Below are positions 1-11,736 of a stretch of 26,733 bases of DNA, piece after piece. Position numbers and translations under genes: made by a program. This DNA comes from Bigelowiella natans CCMP2755. Lineage: Eukaryota; Cercozoa; Chlorarachniophyceae. Where the stretch lies: contig ADNK01001470.1 of assembly GCA_000320545.1 (NCBI GenBank), forward strand, positions 7,501 to 34,233. The letters run 5' to 3'. The notes beneath the pieces are model-generated. The model was given only the letters and a program-made list of their open reading frames with translations, ran no database searches and was not told the DNA's origin. Every line of letters begins with the position of its first letter. Positions within the stretch are counted from its first letter, which is position 1.

Positions 1-1
1 C

Positions 2-136
2 AGTGATAAGGCAGCAAGGGACGACTTTGTACAGATGTCCCGTTTGATGAATCTTGGAGCATCGTCCAACACTCCTATCTGGACCCTTGCAGCATTGATG
101 GTGTTTCTCTTCGCTACATTATTGGTCTACCTGTAG
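2..136 (+). CDS. 3' end of a tail-anchored membrane protein (partial)
   Basis: The window opens inside a plus-strand reading frame that ends at TAG 134-136 and encodes about 44 residues. A polar stretch (SDKAARDDFVQMSRLMNLG) is followed by a C-terminal hydrophobic segment (TPIWTLAALMVFLFATLLVYL) that runs to the stop. This is the layout of a tail-anchored protein with one transmembrane helix inserted after translation, as in SNAREs and related ER/Golgi proteins. The first three bases are CAG, so this may be a terminal exon beginning at base 4. The rest of the gene lies outside the window, so the family cannot be decided; a SNARE is a guess from layout only. Confidence 0.55.
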   Translation, partial: SDKAARDDFVQMSRLMNLGASSNTPIWTLAALMVFLFATLLVYL

Positions 137-829
137 AAACGAGGGCCAATAAGCAAAAGAAATGATAATACTAAACAAACCTAGAAATAATGGTACAATG
201 AATGACATGCTATGCGAGTCATAGCATAGCTAAAAATAGGCGTGTCAAAAATGCTTTGGCTGTGCCATTGTGACCGCAAATCATTTATTATTAGACTGAC
301 ATAGGATGTGAGTGATGTGTTTTGCCTGCTTGCCTGCTAGCTAGCTAGCCTGCCATGGATTCGCCATGCATGATGTGCATGACGGCCGAAACAAAAAGGA
401 ACAACTTGAGCACTATGGCCGCTGCTATGCAAAGCTACATTAGGATGAATTATGACGGTTGAAAAATAAAAATAAAAAAATTATATCAACATCCGTCTCG
501 CATAGATCTGAGTCTCTAGAGACTTGTTAGCGGCCTGCATTACTAGATAGCACATAATTAGATAATTAAATATGGTACTAGCAGGTCTAGAGGTGTGTGC
601 TAATCCAGCATGCATCGCATCGTATCGCAGCTGTGCGCAATGGCTGCTGTAAGTTGACTAAGTCGATTAACAATGAGGTGGCCTTCAAGCAGAGTTCAGA
701 CTGCCGCTTTAGCATCACCGACGCGCGCATGTGCAGAGTCAGCAACCGTGAGATCCGGCAATATGATTTGATTCTCACGAGTGTATGCGTGACTAAGTAA
801 AACATTTACACATGATTACCAGCGATCTT
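137..829. other. Convergent 3' intergenic region, no gene seen
   Basis: This is the space between the 3' ends of the tail-anchored protein gene (plus strand) and the NDUFA13 gene (minus strand). It holds AT-rich sequence and short runs such as the repeated GCTAGCTAGC near 340. Open frames here are short, overlap on both strands and show no recognisable protein features. I see no RNA gene. Confidence 0.5.
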
Positions 830-1506
830 TCATTTTCGCATAAACTTCTTGAGATTCTCGTCGTAACCATGAAGTTTTACGCTATTTGAACGAACAGTAA
901 CGATGCTGCTTTTCATAAACTTCTCAACAGAGATATGCGCCACAGAAGCTTTCTTGATGCACCGGTGCACCACATTTTTCTGCGTTGGCCCTCTTTCAAT
1001 TAATGGTGTTCACCTCCGGGCTTGGAAAAGTCTGCATCCAGTATTTCCCGAACTTTAAGGAATGTCCTGCACATAAAAATTCAATTTTAGTTCTTAAATT
1101 TGCAGCCTTTAAGCAATTGGTTAAACGGGGGTATGATTCTCTTTCAACGCATTACTTGACATTTTCCTTTCTTTGTAAATCCTCCAATCTTCTTGTACGT
1201 TCTTCACATATTTGCTTGCGTTTGATCCTGATTGAATTTCGAATAGATTACGACATTACAAAAAAATCGCGCTCGAGAATTGCATCTGAAAATTAAAACC
1301 CGTTTACAAACAAGGAAAATTATGTGGTGTTGTTATTACGTCTCAGCTCTGTTGCCAGTGACGACACGCCAAAGACCATATCCCGTAATAGCGAAGAAAC
1401 CAGCATATATCATAGGTCCGTTGAATCTGCTCTTTGGAATATTTCTCTTCCATCTCACTTTAGGAAACCCCCCAGGAGGGGGCATGTCCTGTTTAAAATC
1501 CGTCAT
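830..1506 (-). CDS. NDUFA13: NADH dehydrogenase (complex I) subunit NDUFA13 / GRIM-19
   Basis: This is an accessory subunit of mitochondrial complex I in the inner membrane. Exon 1 (1506-1340) starts MTDFKQDMPPPGGF and continues with VRWKRNIPKSRFNGP and a hydrophobic helix (MIYAGFFAITGYGLW). The KQDMPPPGG start, the KRN(I/L)P step and the single transmembrane segment are hallmarks of the NDUFA13 N-terminus. Exon 2 (1227-1156) and exon 3 (1066-1014) join in phase (2-2, then 2-2) and encode the charged helical region that follows the membrane segment. Exon 4 (best guess 948-830) is less certain; it was chosen because it keeps frame after a normal-sized 65-nt intron. The model gives about 136 residues against about 144 in animals. 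The last 40 residues do not obviously match the usual C-terminus, so that part is either divergent or mis-modelled. The start is fixed by homology. Confidence 0.82.
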
Positions 1507-2959
1507 CGAAGAGGAGGGGAATTCAGGGGACTGCTGACGAGGCTTTTGCTTCCTAAAAAAAAGAACAAGTAAACGTTAGATGAGCCGCAAGTTATATTTC
1601 GGGCGGTTATTCCCGTGAAGATAATTTAGATCACATTAGAAAGGCATAATATTCAAATAGATTCATAGTCAGCCATTCTTTCGGATGCTCTCCATTTGAA
1701 TTACAGCTCAGAGTGGCGCTCATGATGTTGACTTTAATATGCGCGCTTGTACTGCTATGGCACGTTCACTTGTGTGAAAGATAAACTGTCCGAGGATGTG
1801 AATTTTCAAAACCAATTGGAATTATTGAACAGAGTAAAGAAAATCATAAAGGGTAGGGGGGAGCCCAACCGCTGTGATTCCTCAGAGGCCGTGCTCCCTT
1901 CAGATCTTTCCTAAACTTATTTTCAGCTTTCAAAAACGGATCTAAACGCATTGAATTTTTTGGAATACAATATTAAATTATATTTTATATATGCGACAAC
2001 ATTTTAATTCATTATTATGTCATTTTGAAACACATCCATAGTTCACCAAAGTAACAATATTGTCTTAGAAGTATCCTATGCAATACAGGGGTTCGTACAA
2101 TGCCAATTTTATAAAACGACAACTATAATTAAAAAATGTGTTCCGTATTTTCCTTCAATCTTAGCTCGAGGAGGCTACACGTTGACCTGGCTGGAATTTG
2201 AAAACATCTTGACAGGGGGAGCAGCGACGACCCATCGTCCTTCTCGGAATGTTTTGTTCCCTTAAACATCCGTGTTTTCTTCTTACGACAACCCTAGCCA
2301 TTTCTTTACGATCATGTCAAACTTTCGACATTGAGAGTCTGTTGTCGCAGGACAAAAGCAACCTAGGATTCTTTTTGTGGGATTGGAATTGTCGTAGGAC
2401 ACAAACATCATGGGATTCTTCTTGTGCGTCTGCACACAGAAGTGCTTCCTTCAAGGACCGCAGTGTAAAATCGTTGCATTTGTTATTTGCAAGAGAACGG
2501 GCCGTTATAGTTGTCGCACATAGTATGTAAAGGGGATTATGCTCTTCATATTTTGTTGTCGCACTGAGGAAAATGTGTCCCAACAGTTCCTAAGTTGGTC
2601 AGTTAGTCATTCTAGTCGGGTGCTTGAAAGGCCAAAAATATTGGATATTTTCGGCTGGAATATATGTGATTCTACAATTGTTGTAGTTTATGTTGCTGCT
2701 CGGAAGTCAGGGGCAACGTCGTGATAGATACTTTCACGCCACCCCCCTTCCCGGTTGGCCGGTGTTCCCGTTCTTTCTCAGTGTCTTCGGATCGGCTGGT
2801 GGGCACTCTCGATTCGGCGAGATCATAAGTATGTGTGTGCATAAGATCATATCAAAAATACCTCATCATTTGCTTCCGCAGCATTGTCATTGCCTCTTTT
2901 TCTCGAGGTCAGGACAAGAAGAGGCAAGCTTCTAAATCTCACAGGGGAGACTGTGCTCA
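1507..2959. other. Divergent intergenic region upstream of NDUFA13 and the 2960 gene
   Basis: About 1.45 kb lies between two divergently transcribed genes. It presumably contains both promoters and any 5' UTR exons, but no TATA box or other element stands out. Around 2342-2426 there is a degenerate 38-bp direct duplication with a 47-bp offset. Open frames at 2249-2530 and 2690-2935 have no family features and are not annotated. Confidence 0.45.
2342..2426 (+). repeat. Degenerate 38-bp direct duplication, 47-bp offset
   Basis: The segments at 2342-2379 and 2389-2426 both run from TTGTCG to TTCTTGTG or TTTTTGTG and agree at about 31 of 38 positions by eye. Related GTTGTCGCA words recur at about 2514 and 2555. 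This may be the remnant of a tandem repeat in the intergenic region. Confidence 0.5.
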
Positions 2960-4168
2960 ATGGGGATCGGTCTATCGTTCGTCAACGACACTCTTAATAC
3001 ATTTCGCGTTTCGATCAGCGTTGGTCGTGTCACTGTGGCCACCCGCGAGCTAGAGTCAGGCTCAGAATGGACTAAGGTATATTTCGTGCGTCGTCATTGA
3101 TGCAAATGTTGTGCTACATAATCTCTGCTATTGCAGGTCGATGGCGGGCTCTCCGCTTCGATGACCTACACTGTTCGCTGTGAAGATCTTACCTCGTCCC
3201 CCATCTTTAATGGCTGTCACTACGTCCATAGGAAGTTCAAACAGCGCATTCGCGCACCTGCCTTACGAGACACGAAACGCATCCTCCTCTCCCACCTAAC
3301 ACTCTGTCCCGCAATATCAAAGCTCACCCTCCCTGACGGAACACGTCCAGAAGTGAGAAAAACACAACCAAAAAAGGATTGCACGGGAGGGCCATCCGCT
3401 GCGATTGAAAAGCCGGCGCTCATCGGAGGACCCCGCCCGCCTGAGGGCCCACCCCCTTCCCAGTCGTCGTTGTCTAATGGGCAAAGAATAAAGAAAAAGA
3501 AAAAGAAAAAACCGAAGAAAGACACCCAAGTGGAAAATATTTCTCTCGAGGACTTTCTCGAAGGAAAATTTGTGGAAAATCACGAAGACAATCATGGTCA
3601 GGAAAGCGATGAAGACGAGGAATGTTGGGACGCTAGCGAGTGCTTGTTTCAGGTGGACTTCCTGCCCCCTCTACTCAGACCAGAGCCGGTATTATCGCCC
3701 TAAATCGGGAAATAGCAATGCAATGAACCACGACAGTTTAAAAGAAGATATCGTTGGCTGTCTAATTAAGTTTGACGTGCAGATGTCTAGTTGCATGTGA
3801 TACGTGGTGCAAGCGTAAAGAAGGAGCTTATATGTTGATGACCCTGTCTGCTTCCTCCAACAACAGGTACTTCTGCAAAGCGCAACGAAGGTTTTGGAGT
3901 CGATCGTCACCGAGAAGGTAGGCAGTGCCTCTTGCGGTCGCATGCTACCGACAGCCAATGCAATGTGACAATTGTAATCACCGATCGTCGCTAGCATGCA
4001 TGACCGATAGTCGCCAGCATTCATCGATCGTGTTCAATGCTTGTTGTTTCCAGGTGCAGACGGATCGTGATGGCACGGTATTCACGGACGGGCCAAGAGA
4101 CATCTTCACAATCATCGGCAGCCATTACGCATTTCGGGGAAAGAGGGGCAGAGGACAGGTCTACACCG

Positions 4169-4200
<32 letters not shown>

Positions 4201-6543
4201 GGGTGTCGTGAGAGGCAAGGGAGGGAAGGGTGGGGGAGATAACGGGAGGGAAACTTCGCCCTTCTTCGTTGAATACTGGATTAGACCTATTAGACCTAGT
4301 ATTTTCAGTGGTTGTGTGTGGCAGGGGGGGGGTGGGCGGGGAGAAGGGCTCACTTCTGCCTGCGAGTCATAATGTCGATGTATGTTTTTGCGCGTGTGTG
4401 TGTGTATGTGTGTGCGCGCCTTCGTGTATGTGTTGCAAGGAATGGGAGGCGCTCAAGTCTTTAGACCCTACCGTATTAACTCTCAGAGCTGCGGAACGAT
4501 ACGCCGTCAGTTATTATTCCCACAACAAAAAGCACCAAAACAACGAGAATAACATTAATAACATCGATCTACAATGCCGCCACCGAAAGCACAGTCTCCT
4601 ATCTCTTCCTAACTCTTCTCCCCACCTCCTCACCTTCCCCCCCCTCCCCGCCCTGTTCCCCTTCTTGTGCTCTTTCTCTCCTCGGTATTGCCGATGAAAC
4701 GGCGACCAATCAGGCGCTGCTGTACTTATACCAACGTGAAACAGTCACTCGTCTTCGCAATGCCTGTTGTATTGGCGGGATCAGCGGCAGTAACGATGGA
4801 GAAACCAGTGACGTGAGCACCAGGGGCGGGGCGAGCACGGCTACCACAGCGTCCGAGGGAGGATGCGTCAAACCGGTGATAATGGGAGTCCACATCGACA
4901 ACAAGAGGTACTTGCTGCTCGGTGTGCCAAACTGCTACTACTACACTACCGAAACTGTACCGACAGCGAAAATACGGCCCATCTCGAAAGAGATGCTAGG
5001 ATGTTGCCATAACGATTAAAAACGCCTCCCCACTTCGACAGGCTATGCGCCTGGCTGTCCGATACCAAGATGTACATCAAGAACTGTGAAGAGGTGCGTA
5101 TGCGACGTCAGCTGCTGCCTCCTCTGCCTTGTTTCCATATACCGTCGGTTGTTTCCAATGGGACACCGTGCATGAGTTTCAAGCCCTTTCGTCTCCGAAC
5201 AATATCAGGTGTTTCGGACCCTCACCAAAGATCTTAAGCCTCGCAAAGGTAGCAGCTAAGAGAGAGGGGGAGGGGGGGGGGAGGCTATGCCGCGCTGTTT
5301 CCACCGCTATTCCTTTTGATAGAGAGAGATTTTGCATCAACGCAGTTGTTTCATCATGCAGGGATGGCCCTGTCGATGGAGCGTATCGGTAAACGGATGA
5401 GGCTGCAGAGGCAGAAGGCAATGAAAAGGGTGATGCCACTGCGGGGGCGTGTACCTTCGTGTATACGTGCATATTGCGTGTGTGCGTGTGTCTATATGCC
5501 GGCTTGCGGTTGATGGTGCTGATGGACGAGAATGACGCCGTTATTATGATAATAAGTTGGGTAATACAGTAAGGGGGGGGGGGGGGGATCCCCCTTGTGC
5601 TTCGCTGCAAATAGTATTCTCAAACTGTATTGTCACGAATTATTTGGCTTCCTGTGTGCTGTACATCCTTCGCTCCCTCAGTTGTTACTCGGGACCGCAA
5701 GAGGATTCGAGGCAGTGGTTAGATGATGATGACGACCGAAATGACGACGATGACAACGATACAATTCTCACACACACACACAGTGCAGCCTTACACTGTA
5801 AGGAAGCTTGCATAGACGCTAGCAGCAACGACTCATGTGACGATTTCATACTGCCTTCTCCTGTTAATTGTGCTGTTTATCTCGTCTCCCATCATCAGTC
5901 TCGTGAAATCGTGCAAGTCCTCGCTGCACAGGTAGCTGTGGTGACTGTGGTGGTAGTAGCGAGGGGGTGGGGAGAGAGGAGGGGGGAGGGGGGAAAGTAT
6001 AATTTCGCACCTTTGCTTCGATTCTCCTCCTCCTCATCGTCGGCAAGAATAGTTTTGCGGAGAATTTCTACGTCACAAACGTATGAGATACTCTGCGCTG
6101 CCGAATTATCGTAAGTTATGCACGAGAGTAGCGTTTAGCACACACCGGGCCTTTGCGCTGCTCGCTGCTACCCCCCGCACCCGTTGTCACCGTTAATCGT
6201 GTTATGGCTAGGTGCTCGCGCCGTTCTCCTCCAGGCCAGGCCAGAAAATCTTTGAGAACTTGTGGGCTGCCGCGAGGGATAAAGACGAGAAGGTCCCTTA
6301 CTTGTTCCAAGATACGACCGTGTGCTACGCACATCATGCACGCACGTTATGCATTCGAATTACATGAGCTAAATAAATGCTATGTGGGGTCGTTGGATCT
6401 TTGGTCCACCCCGTCTTTCTTCTTCTTCTTCTTTTTCCAGGGTTACACCAGAGCAGCAAAGCAGTTGTTTCAGGTGTGAGAGTGCGTGCGTAAGCACCTA
6501 GAAACGATAGCATCGAAAATACAGCAGCGGCAGTTCCGAGTGG

Positions 6544-6577
<34 letters not shown>

Positions 6578-6897
6578 CGACGCAATCGAAGATGCCAGTG
6601 TTGTTTTCCCGTAATTGCAAGCTACAGCGTTGATGCCTTGTGTTGTGCTTCGATACGGTCATGAAGGTCGTGGCTGAGCCGTTGGCGAGAAAGACGTCAT
6701 GGATGAAGTCCAAGGTGGGTTTTTATGCTTTTGCTATCACGGCTGCTACCTGCCCTCTTCTTCTTCTTCTTCCTCCTCCTCCTCATCCTTCTCGACCTCT
6801 TTCTTCTCTTTCTCGTTCTTCTCCAGTAAGTAATGGCCTTAGAGTATTAGTAGTACCACGTTATTCACGGGAAGGGAGACGGGGGCAGATTCCACCA

Positions 6898-6936
<39 letters not shown>

Positions 6937-8076
6937 AAACGGATTCTAGCTTAGCCTCATCTGAAACAATATCAAACATCGCAGCGACATGACTCATCCA
7001 CAGTTGCAGTACGCTGAGTCCTCCTCCCCCCCCTCCTCGTTATCAATCCCTCCTCAACCCCCTCCCAGGAACAATGTGAAACGCTCACGAAGTCCGTTGT
7101 CAAAGGAGTCGTACAGGTGCGGCACCCATCAGCACACTAGACCGAAATAATACGATAGTCACCGTGATGAGGAAAAAGATATGTCCCGAATTTTCGCGCT
7201 GCCCTTTTTTGCCCCACCCAAGAAGTAGCTTAAAACATCCCCCCCCCCCCTCCCTCTCTGCCTCCCCCCCCCCCATTACCACAAACGAGCAGTCATAGAC
7301 TACCTGCTGCTTCTTTCTTTCTTTCTTTCTGACCAGACGTATCTTCTGTGGGCCTTGCAAATGGCCGCTGGAGGTCCCAAGCAGACGAGAACAGTCTCCA
7401 GTGGTAGTTGCAGCGCATCTTCCTGCATGGAGAGGGGCTCTTTGTATTGGCGCACGCACGCACTCTCTGTACTCAACCTACTGTCATCACAGACGATGGT
7501 GTGTATTATGTGTGCTTTCGGGGTTAGGAGGGAATCTTGCTGTGCACCTGGAGGCAGATCGGCAGCGATTCATCCGCGCGGTACACAAACTTGTACAAGG
7601 ACGAGAACACCTTCGCGCTACATCTTGTGGTTTTTCCCCCGCCTCCTCCTCCTTCCGTCTCCGCCTTCTTACGAAGAAGGAAGCGGGAGAAGTGCCAATA
7701 AACCAACACGTGCCCCACCGACGAACGACTCGTCCTGCGAGATGACGCAGCTGCGACACAGCCACATGAATACGGATTCCGTGCTGTCGCGCCTCGCAGT
7801 GATGCAGTCTTGCGAAGTTGATGTTTACGGTTGCGCTGTTGTGGTGGTGATGGTGGTGGTGAGAAAATAGGCAACAGTGAGCAGCAGCATTTTCTCCTTC
7901 TACTTTCCTGCCTTTTCCTCTGTGATACCCCGCCCCCTTTAATCATGGTTGGGGGCCTTAAATAGTGCACATTAACGTTGTTATGCCATGGTGGTGTTAC
8001 AAAAGGTGCGCGACGAAGAAGGCATTCGTGGGGTATTACATTTGCACGCAAACACACACGCACACAGTCACACACA

Positions 8077-8115
<39 letters not shown>

Positions 8116-8773
8116 CACTACATCGCCAGGTCGCCAAAGTCGGTGACACCGAGCTGGCTTCCTTCGCGCTGATGAAAAATGCAGCTGCTATTCTCCGGGC
8201 GTCTGATTCGTGGGAAATAGATCAACAATACCCAGGGCTGCTGTCCTCCTGCGTCTCTGCAGAGAGGGCACAGAAGGTGATTATGCTGCACATACACACG
8301 CACGCACGCACGCACACTCACACACACGCACACACATTACACACATCATCATCCTCACCATCACCACCACTACCAACACGACCGAAGCTCTCGTGTATCA
8401 TCCAATGGCATCGTTATCGTCACCGCTGCTTGCTTTCACGTCTTGGGGGCAGGTCCTGCGACGACTTCTGCGAGTCTCCTCGTGCATCCATGGCCGCTAC
8501 GCGGACGAGTCGGAGCCAGGGAGAGCTGTGATGGCAAGATTCAACAAATACGCGCTCACAATGGAGGAGGAGGCTGAGAGGAAACGGCGGATTTTGGTGA
8601 GGGTAGCTTCAGAGGGAAAACTGTCGCAAACTAAGCAGCAACAGAGGCAGCGCTCTCCGATCGAGGAGGACGAAGAGCCAGACCTCCGGGCGTTCAAGAT
8701 CGGCAGTGGGGAATCAGCGTTTGTTGCGGACCATAGCTTTCCAAGCATGTCTAGCAGATGTAGCAGCACGTAA
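2960..8773 (+). CDS. Unrecognised multi-exon helical protein, possible N-myristoylation
   Basis: Exon model (all junctions keep frame): 2960-3076, 3137-3652, 3867-3917, 4054-4158, 4440-4505, 4714-4907, 5042-5093, 5209-5248, 5362-5388, 6053-6110, 6235-6292, 6441-6473, 6667-6714, 7069-7116, 7337-7403, 7528-7629, 7677-7816, 8130-8276, and 8453 either to 8596 or reading on to the stop at 8771-8773. This gives about 670 codons, or about 729 residues with the tail. The start MGIGLSF has Gly2 and Ser6, an N-myristoylation pattern. Exon 2 carries a Pro-rich linker, a run of Lys and an acidic patch (ESDEDEECWD). The rest is predicted helical. The segment WALQMAAGGPKQTR followed by LEADRQRFIRAV faintly recalls MHD2/MUN or Sec6-type tethering factors, but I do not assign it. 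Least certain are exon 9, the 3' edge of the 7629 exon (weak donor) and the last exon. A further possible terminal exon lies at about 9947-9991. Confidence 0.6.
4169..4196 (+). repeat. (TGC)n microsatellite in an intron
   Basis: About nine TGC units begin just downstream of the donor at 4159, inside the fourth intron of the 2960 gene. Short Cys or Ala open frames here are repeat artefacts. Confidence 0.9.
6541..6577 (+). repeat. (GA)n microsatellite in an intron
   Basis: A nearly pure GA repeat with one AAA interruption lies in the intron between exons 6441-6473 and 6667-6714. Confidence 0.9.
6899..6931 (+). repeat. (CA)n microsatellite in an intron
   Basis: About 16 CA units lie in the intron between exons 6667-6714 and 7069-7116. 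Confidence 0.92.
7243..7333 (+). repeat. C-runs and (CTTT)n pyrimidine tract at an acceptor
   Basis: Long C runs are followed by four CTTT units ending 3 nt before the acceptor at 7335-7336. The repeat appears to serve as the polypyrimidine tract of this intron. Confidence 0.8.
8050..8116 (+). repeat. (CA)n microsatellite near an acceptor
   Basis: A long CA repeat with small interruptions ends about 13 nt before the acceptor of the 8130 exon. A second CA/CACG repeat (about 8290-8345) fills much of the next intron. Confidence 0.9.
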
Positions 8774-10000
8774 TTATCAACTCACATTAGCTGCTGGGCG
8801 GTATATCGACGGTAGCGATCCTGTGGGCAGTGCTGCATATAATCGGGCGATTCGAGCTGCCTATTTTCACATGCCACATGTATGGCAGCTGTAGAGCTGG
8901 GTATGCGACACTACTACATGTATAGAACTTATTGACGCTGCCATCACGAGTGGACAAGCTACGTGCTGTTGTCCTTGCAAAGCCAAGCTAATATATCTGT
9001 GCAAGGCGCATGCACAGCATCTAAATGCTACTACACAAGCGCTCTTTATTTATATTTAACCCCGCTATTCGCTCACACAAATGTAAGACGGATGTATTTA
9101 ATCAATTAGAATTTGTTCAATGGTCATCCTCATGTAGCAAGTGTGTAGTGCGCACATCAAGACATGCAGATCGATGCACATGTGTTATAGTGTGTCTGTT
9201 CTGCACCTTGTCAATTAAAACCTCCTACGATACACGCTCTGCTGAAAGTTTGTCTTCGTCATCACGCGCCGCATCAGCGCGCATGTCCATCATTGCCGAC
9301 GAACGGACCATCCCTATGATCCGTGCCATGCTAGCATGACGTCCGTCGTAAATATAAATATGCAACGACCGGCCTTTTGTCGTGTGGCAGTGCACGTTTA
9401 TTGACTTGAAGATCGCCCCTTTGTATTGCAGCGGCTGAATATATCGTCGCGCCACGTTGCGTGCTAGCACAGAGTATCGTATATGAGTAGGCAAATACTC
9501 CTATGACGACGAAGCACACAATAAGGCCTTATTTCTGCTGCGAAAGGACCGGACCACCATGTGCAACGACACTAGCACAACATAGCACGCATTCATCTTA
9601 GTTGTCGTTGCTGACGCAATGTGCGTAAGCAGTTGCGCCGGATAAAGACTCGCTCACTCAGAACATCTAAATGAGCTAGCGTCCGCCTTCGCACACTATG
9701 CTACAAGCCGGCCATCCCACTCCATGCCAAACCCTGTGATGCTGCGCTGCTGGTTAATGCAAGTGCAGCATAGCTAGATAGCAAACGTCAATCATAACCG
9801 ATTGTACACTACTAGAGATATATAAATTGTTATCAAGGTAGCACGGAAACACAAAAAACGGTGCTATCTGGCTGTCGACATGCATTCTGGCAAAAATGTT
9901 CGCACTGGTGGAGTACATGTGCACTCACTTGTTGTTGCGCGCAGCGAAGAGACGAGGCTATTGCTGCTAAAGCAGTGACGGATGGTAAGTAAGGATGCTG
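8774..10000. other. Convergent 3' region; possible small terminal exon at 9947-9991
   Basis: This lies between the ends of the 2960 gene (plus) and the ELM2-PHD-ARID gene (minus). Most of it shows no coding signal. The exception is at about 9947: a good acceptor (TTGTTGCGCGCAG) is followed by an open stretch for RRDEAIAAKAVTDGK and a stop at about 9989-9991. It starts in phase 0, which matches the donor at 8597, so it could be the true last exon of the upstream gene after a 1.35-kb intron. The alternative is read-through to the stop at 8773. Confidence 0.4.
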
Positions 10001-11194
10001 CTATCGGCGCTTGCCAGAGTTCTCCGTGCGATGAGACTTCGTCTTATTCGGTGCTGAACCGCTACTTCGCCCGCGTTTACGATTTCCTGAGGTAGCATTT
10101 CCACCATTTCCTGTCTGAGCAGAGGAGCCTCCCCCCACTGCTGCATTCGCTGCCGTCTTGGCAGGGCGGGCGGGGCTGGGGGCCATCAGAGCTGTTGCCT
10201 TTTGCAGGAGAGACTTGTTCTGGATGAAAATGACAAAAACAACAACGGCAGCGACGGCAAGTATATATGTAAGGATATTCATGTTAATATAAATATAAAG
10301 TGTGTAGAAATATAAGCTTTTATGTGTCGCTGCCAAAACACGCAATTGATTCATGCGACAGGAGGATGATTCCCATTCTCATCGCTCGCCTCTTTTGGTC
10401 CTGTTGGTGCCGCTACGCACACCTGCAAGGGGACGAAGCCGGAGAAGTGTAGGCGCTCGTAGGTATAGAGGCAATGCATGTAGTGGTACAGCAGAATCTC
10501 TGACATATTAATCGTCGATGGGATTCCTAAAAAATAATAAGAATAATAAGAATAAGAAGAAGAAGAAGAAGAAGAAGAAAAAGAAGAAGAAAAAGAAGAT
10601 GATGGATGATGATGATGACGACGACAGCGGTGATGATGGCAACGGGCAGCTGCTGTTGTTACTACCGAGATTTGAGATGATGCGCCTCCACCTAGAGTCT
10701 TCCACCACATTGTTGATTCCTCCTTGTTTCACAACCTAACGGCCGAATTTCGGTAGCAGCAGCAGGCAAGATGGTAACGTCGACGATGATAATGACAACG
10801 GGTGATGGCGACGAGGGTGAGCTCTCGCTACTAAGCGTCACACACAGCAGCTGCGACATAACAACACGCAAGCACCTCCTTGTATAGCTTGTAGAGATCG
10901 ATCGGCTTGTTGCCTACCATCGGCTGGCGCACCACTTCCTTCCCCTGCCGCTTTATCAGATTCGCAATTCGTTTCAGAAATGCTGTCTGCATCACGTAGG
11001 CAGTCGTGATCTTCGGCCCAGCATGCTTGGATATGGCTGAGGACCCTCTCGCCCTGCTGCTGCCTTTCTTGCCGTTTGTCTCATTTACCAGCGCGTTAGC
11101 TGTCGTTGTTGTCTTGGTGCTCCCCCCCCCTCTGGTGAGCTGTTTTTTCTCCTTTTCCAAGCAGTCAAAGCACAGGAAGTCGATGGATCTGAAG

Positions 11195-11235
<41 letters not shown>

Positions 11236-11701
11236 TAAATATTCCTGATAATAAGGTCATCGCGAGATCCTTCAGCCTCTCCCTCCCCCCCCCCCCGCCC
11301 TTATCCTTTCCTCCCTCCCTCCTCTGGACTATGACTGCAGTCGGCTACCTATCTTGAAGGCGACGCAGGTTAGGGGGCACGTGCGAACGACAATATGAAG
11401 TTGGGCATTGAAAGCACTGATACTCCAAGGTCTTTCCCTGTAACAGACACGCCACAAACAGCACGTCTTACGTTGAGCTATCAGAGAAAACATGAAATCA
11501 TACACTGCTGCTGCAGGTGGTAGTAATAGTAGTAGCACTTGCTCTTGCGTGGAGCAACAGCATCTCTACCTCGCAGCCGCTCTTGTGGCAGCTGTGACGT
11601 GGACACATCCATGTCCCCGAGGGCACTGTCTCGAGACCGATGCAGGCAGGATGATAAACCTGAGGAATGGGACGTCGTTACACGGTTGATTATGAGACGG
11701 C

Positions 11702-11736
<35 letters not shown>

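Noticed and set aside
10001-10354. Apparent small single-pass membrane protein (NILTYILAVAAVVVFVIFIQ followed by a basic tail)
   Set aside because: The hydrophobic part is the pyrimidine-rich end of an intron (TTTTTGTCATTTTCATCCAG acceptor). The basic tail is the last exon of the ELM2-PHD-ARID gene and joins exon 10526-10423 in phase 0.
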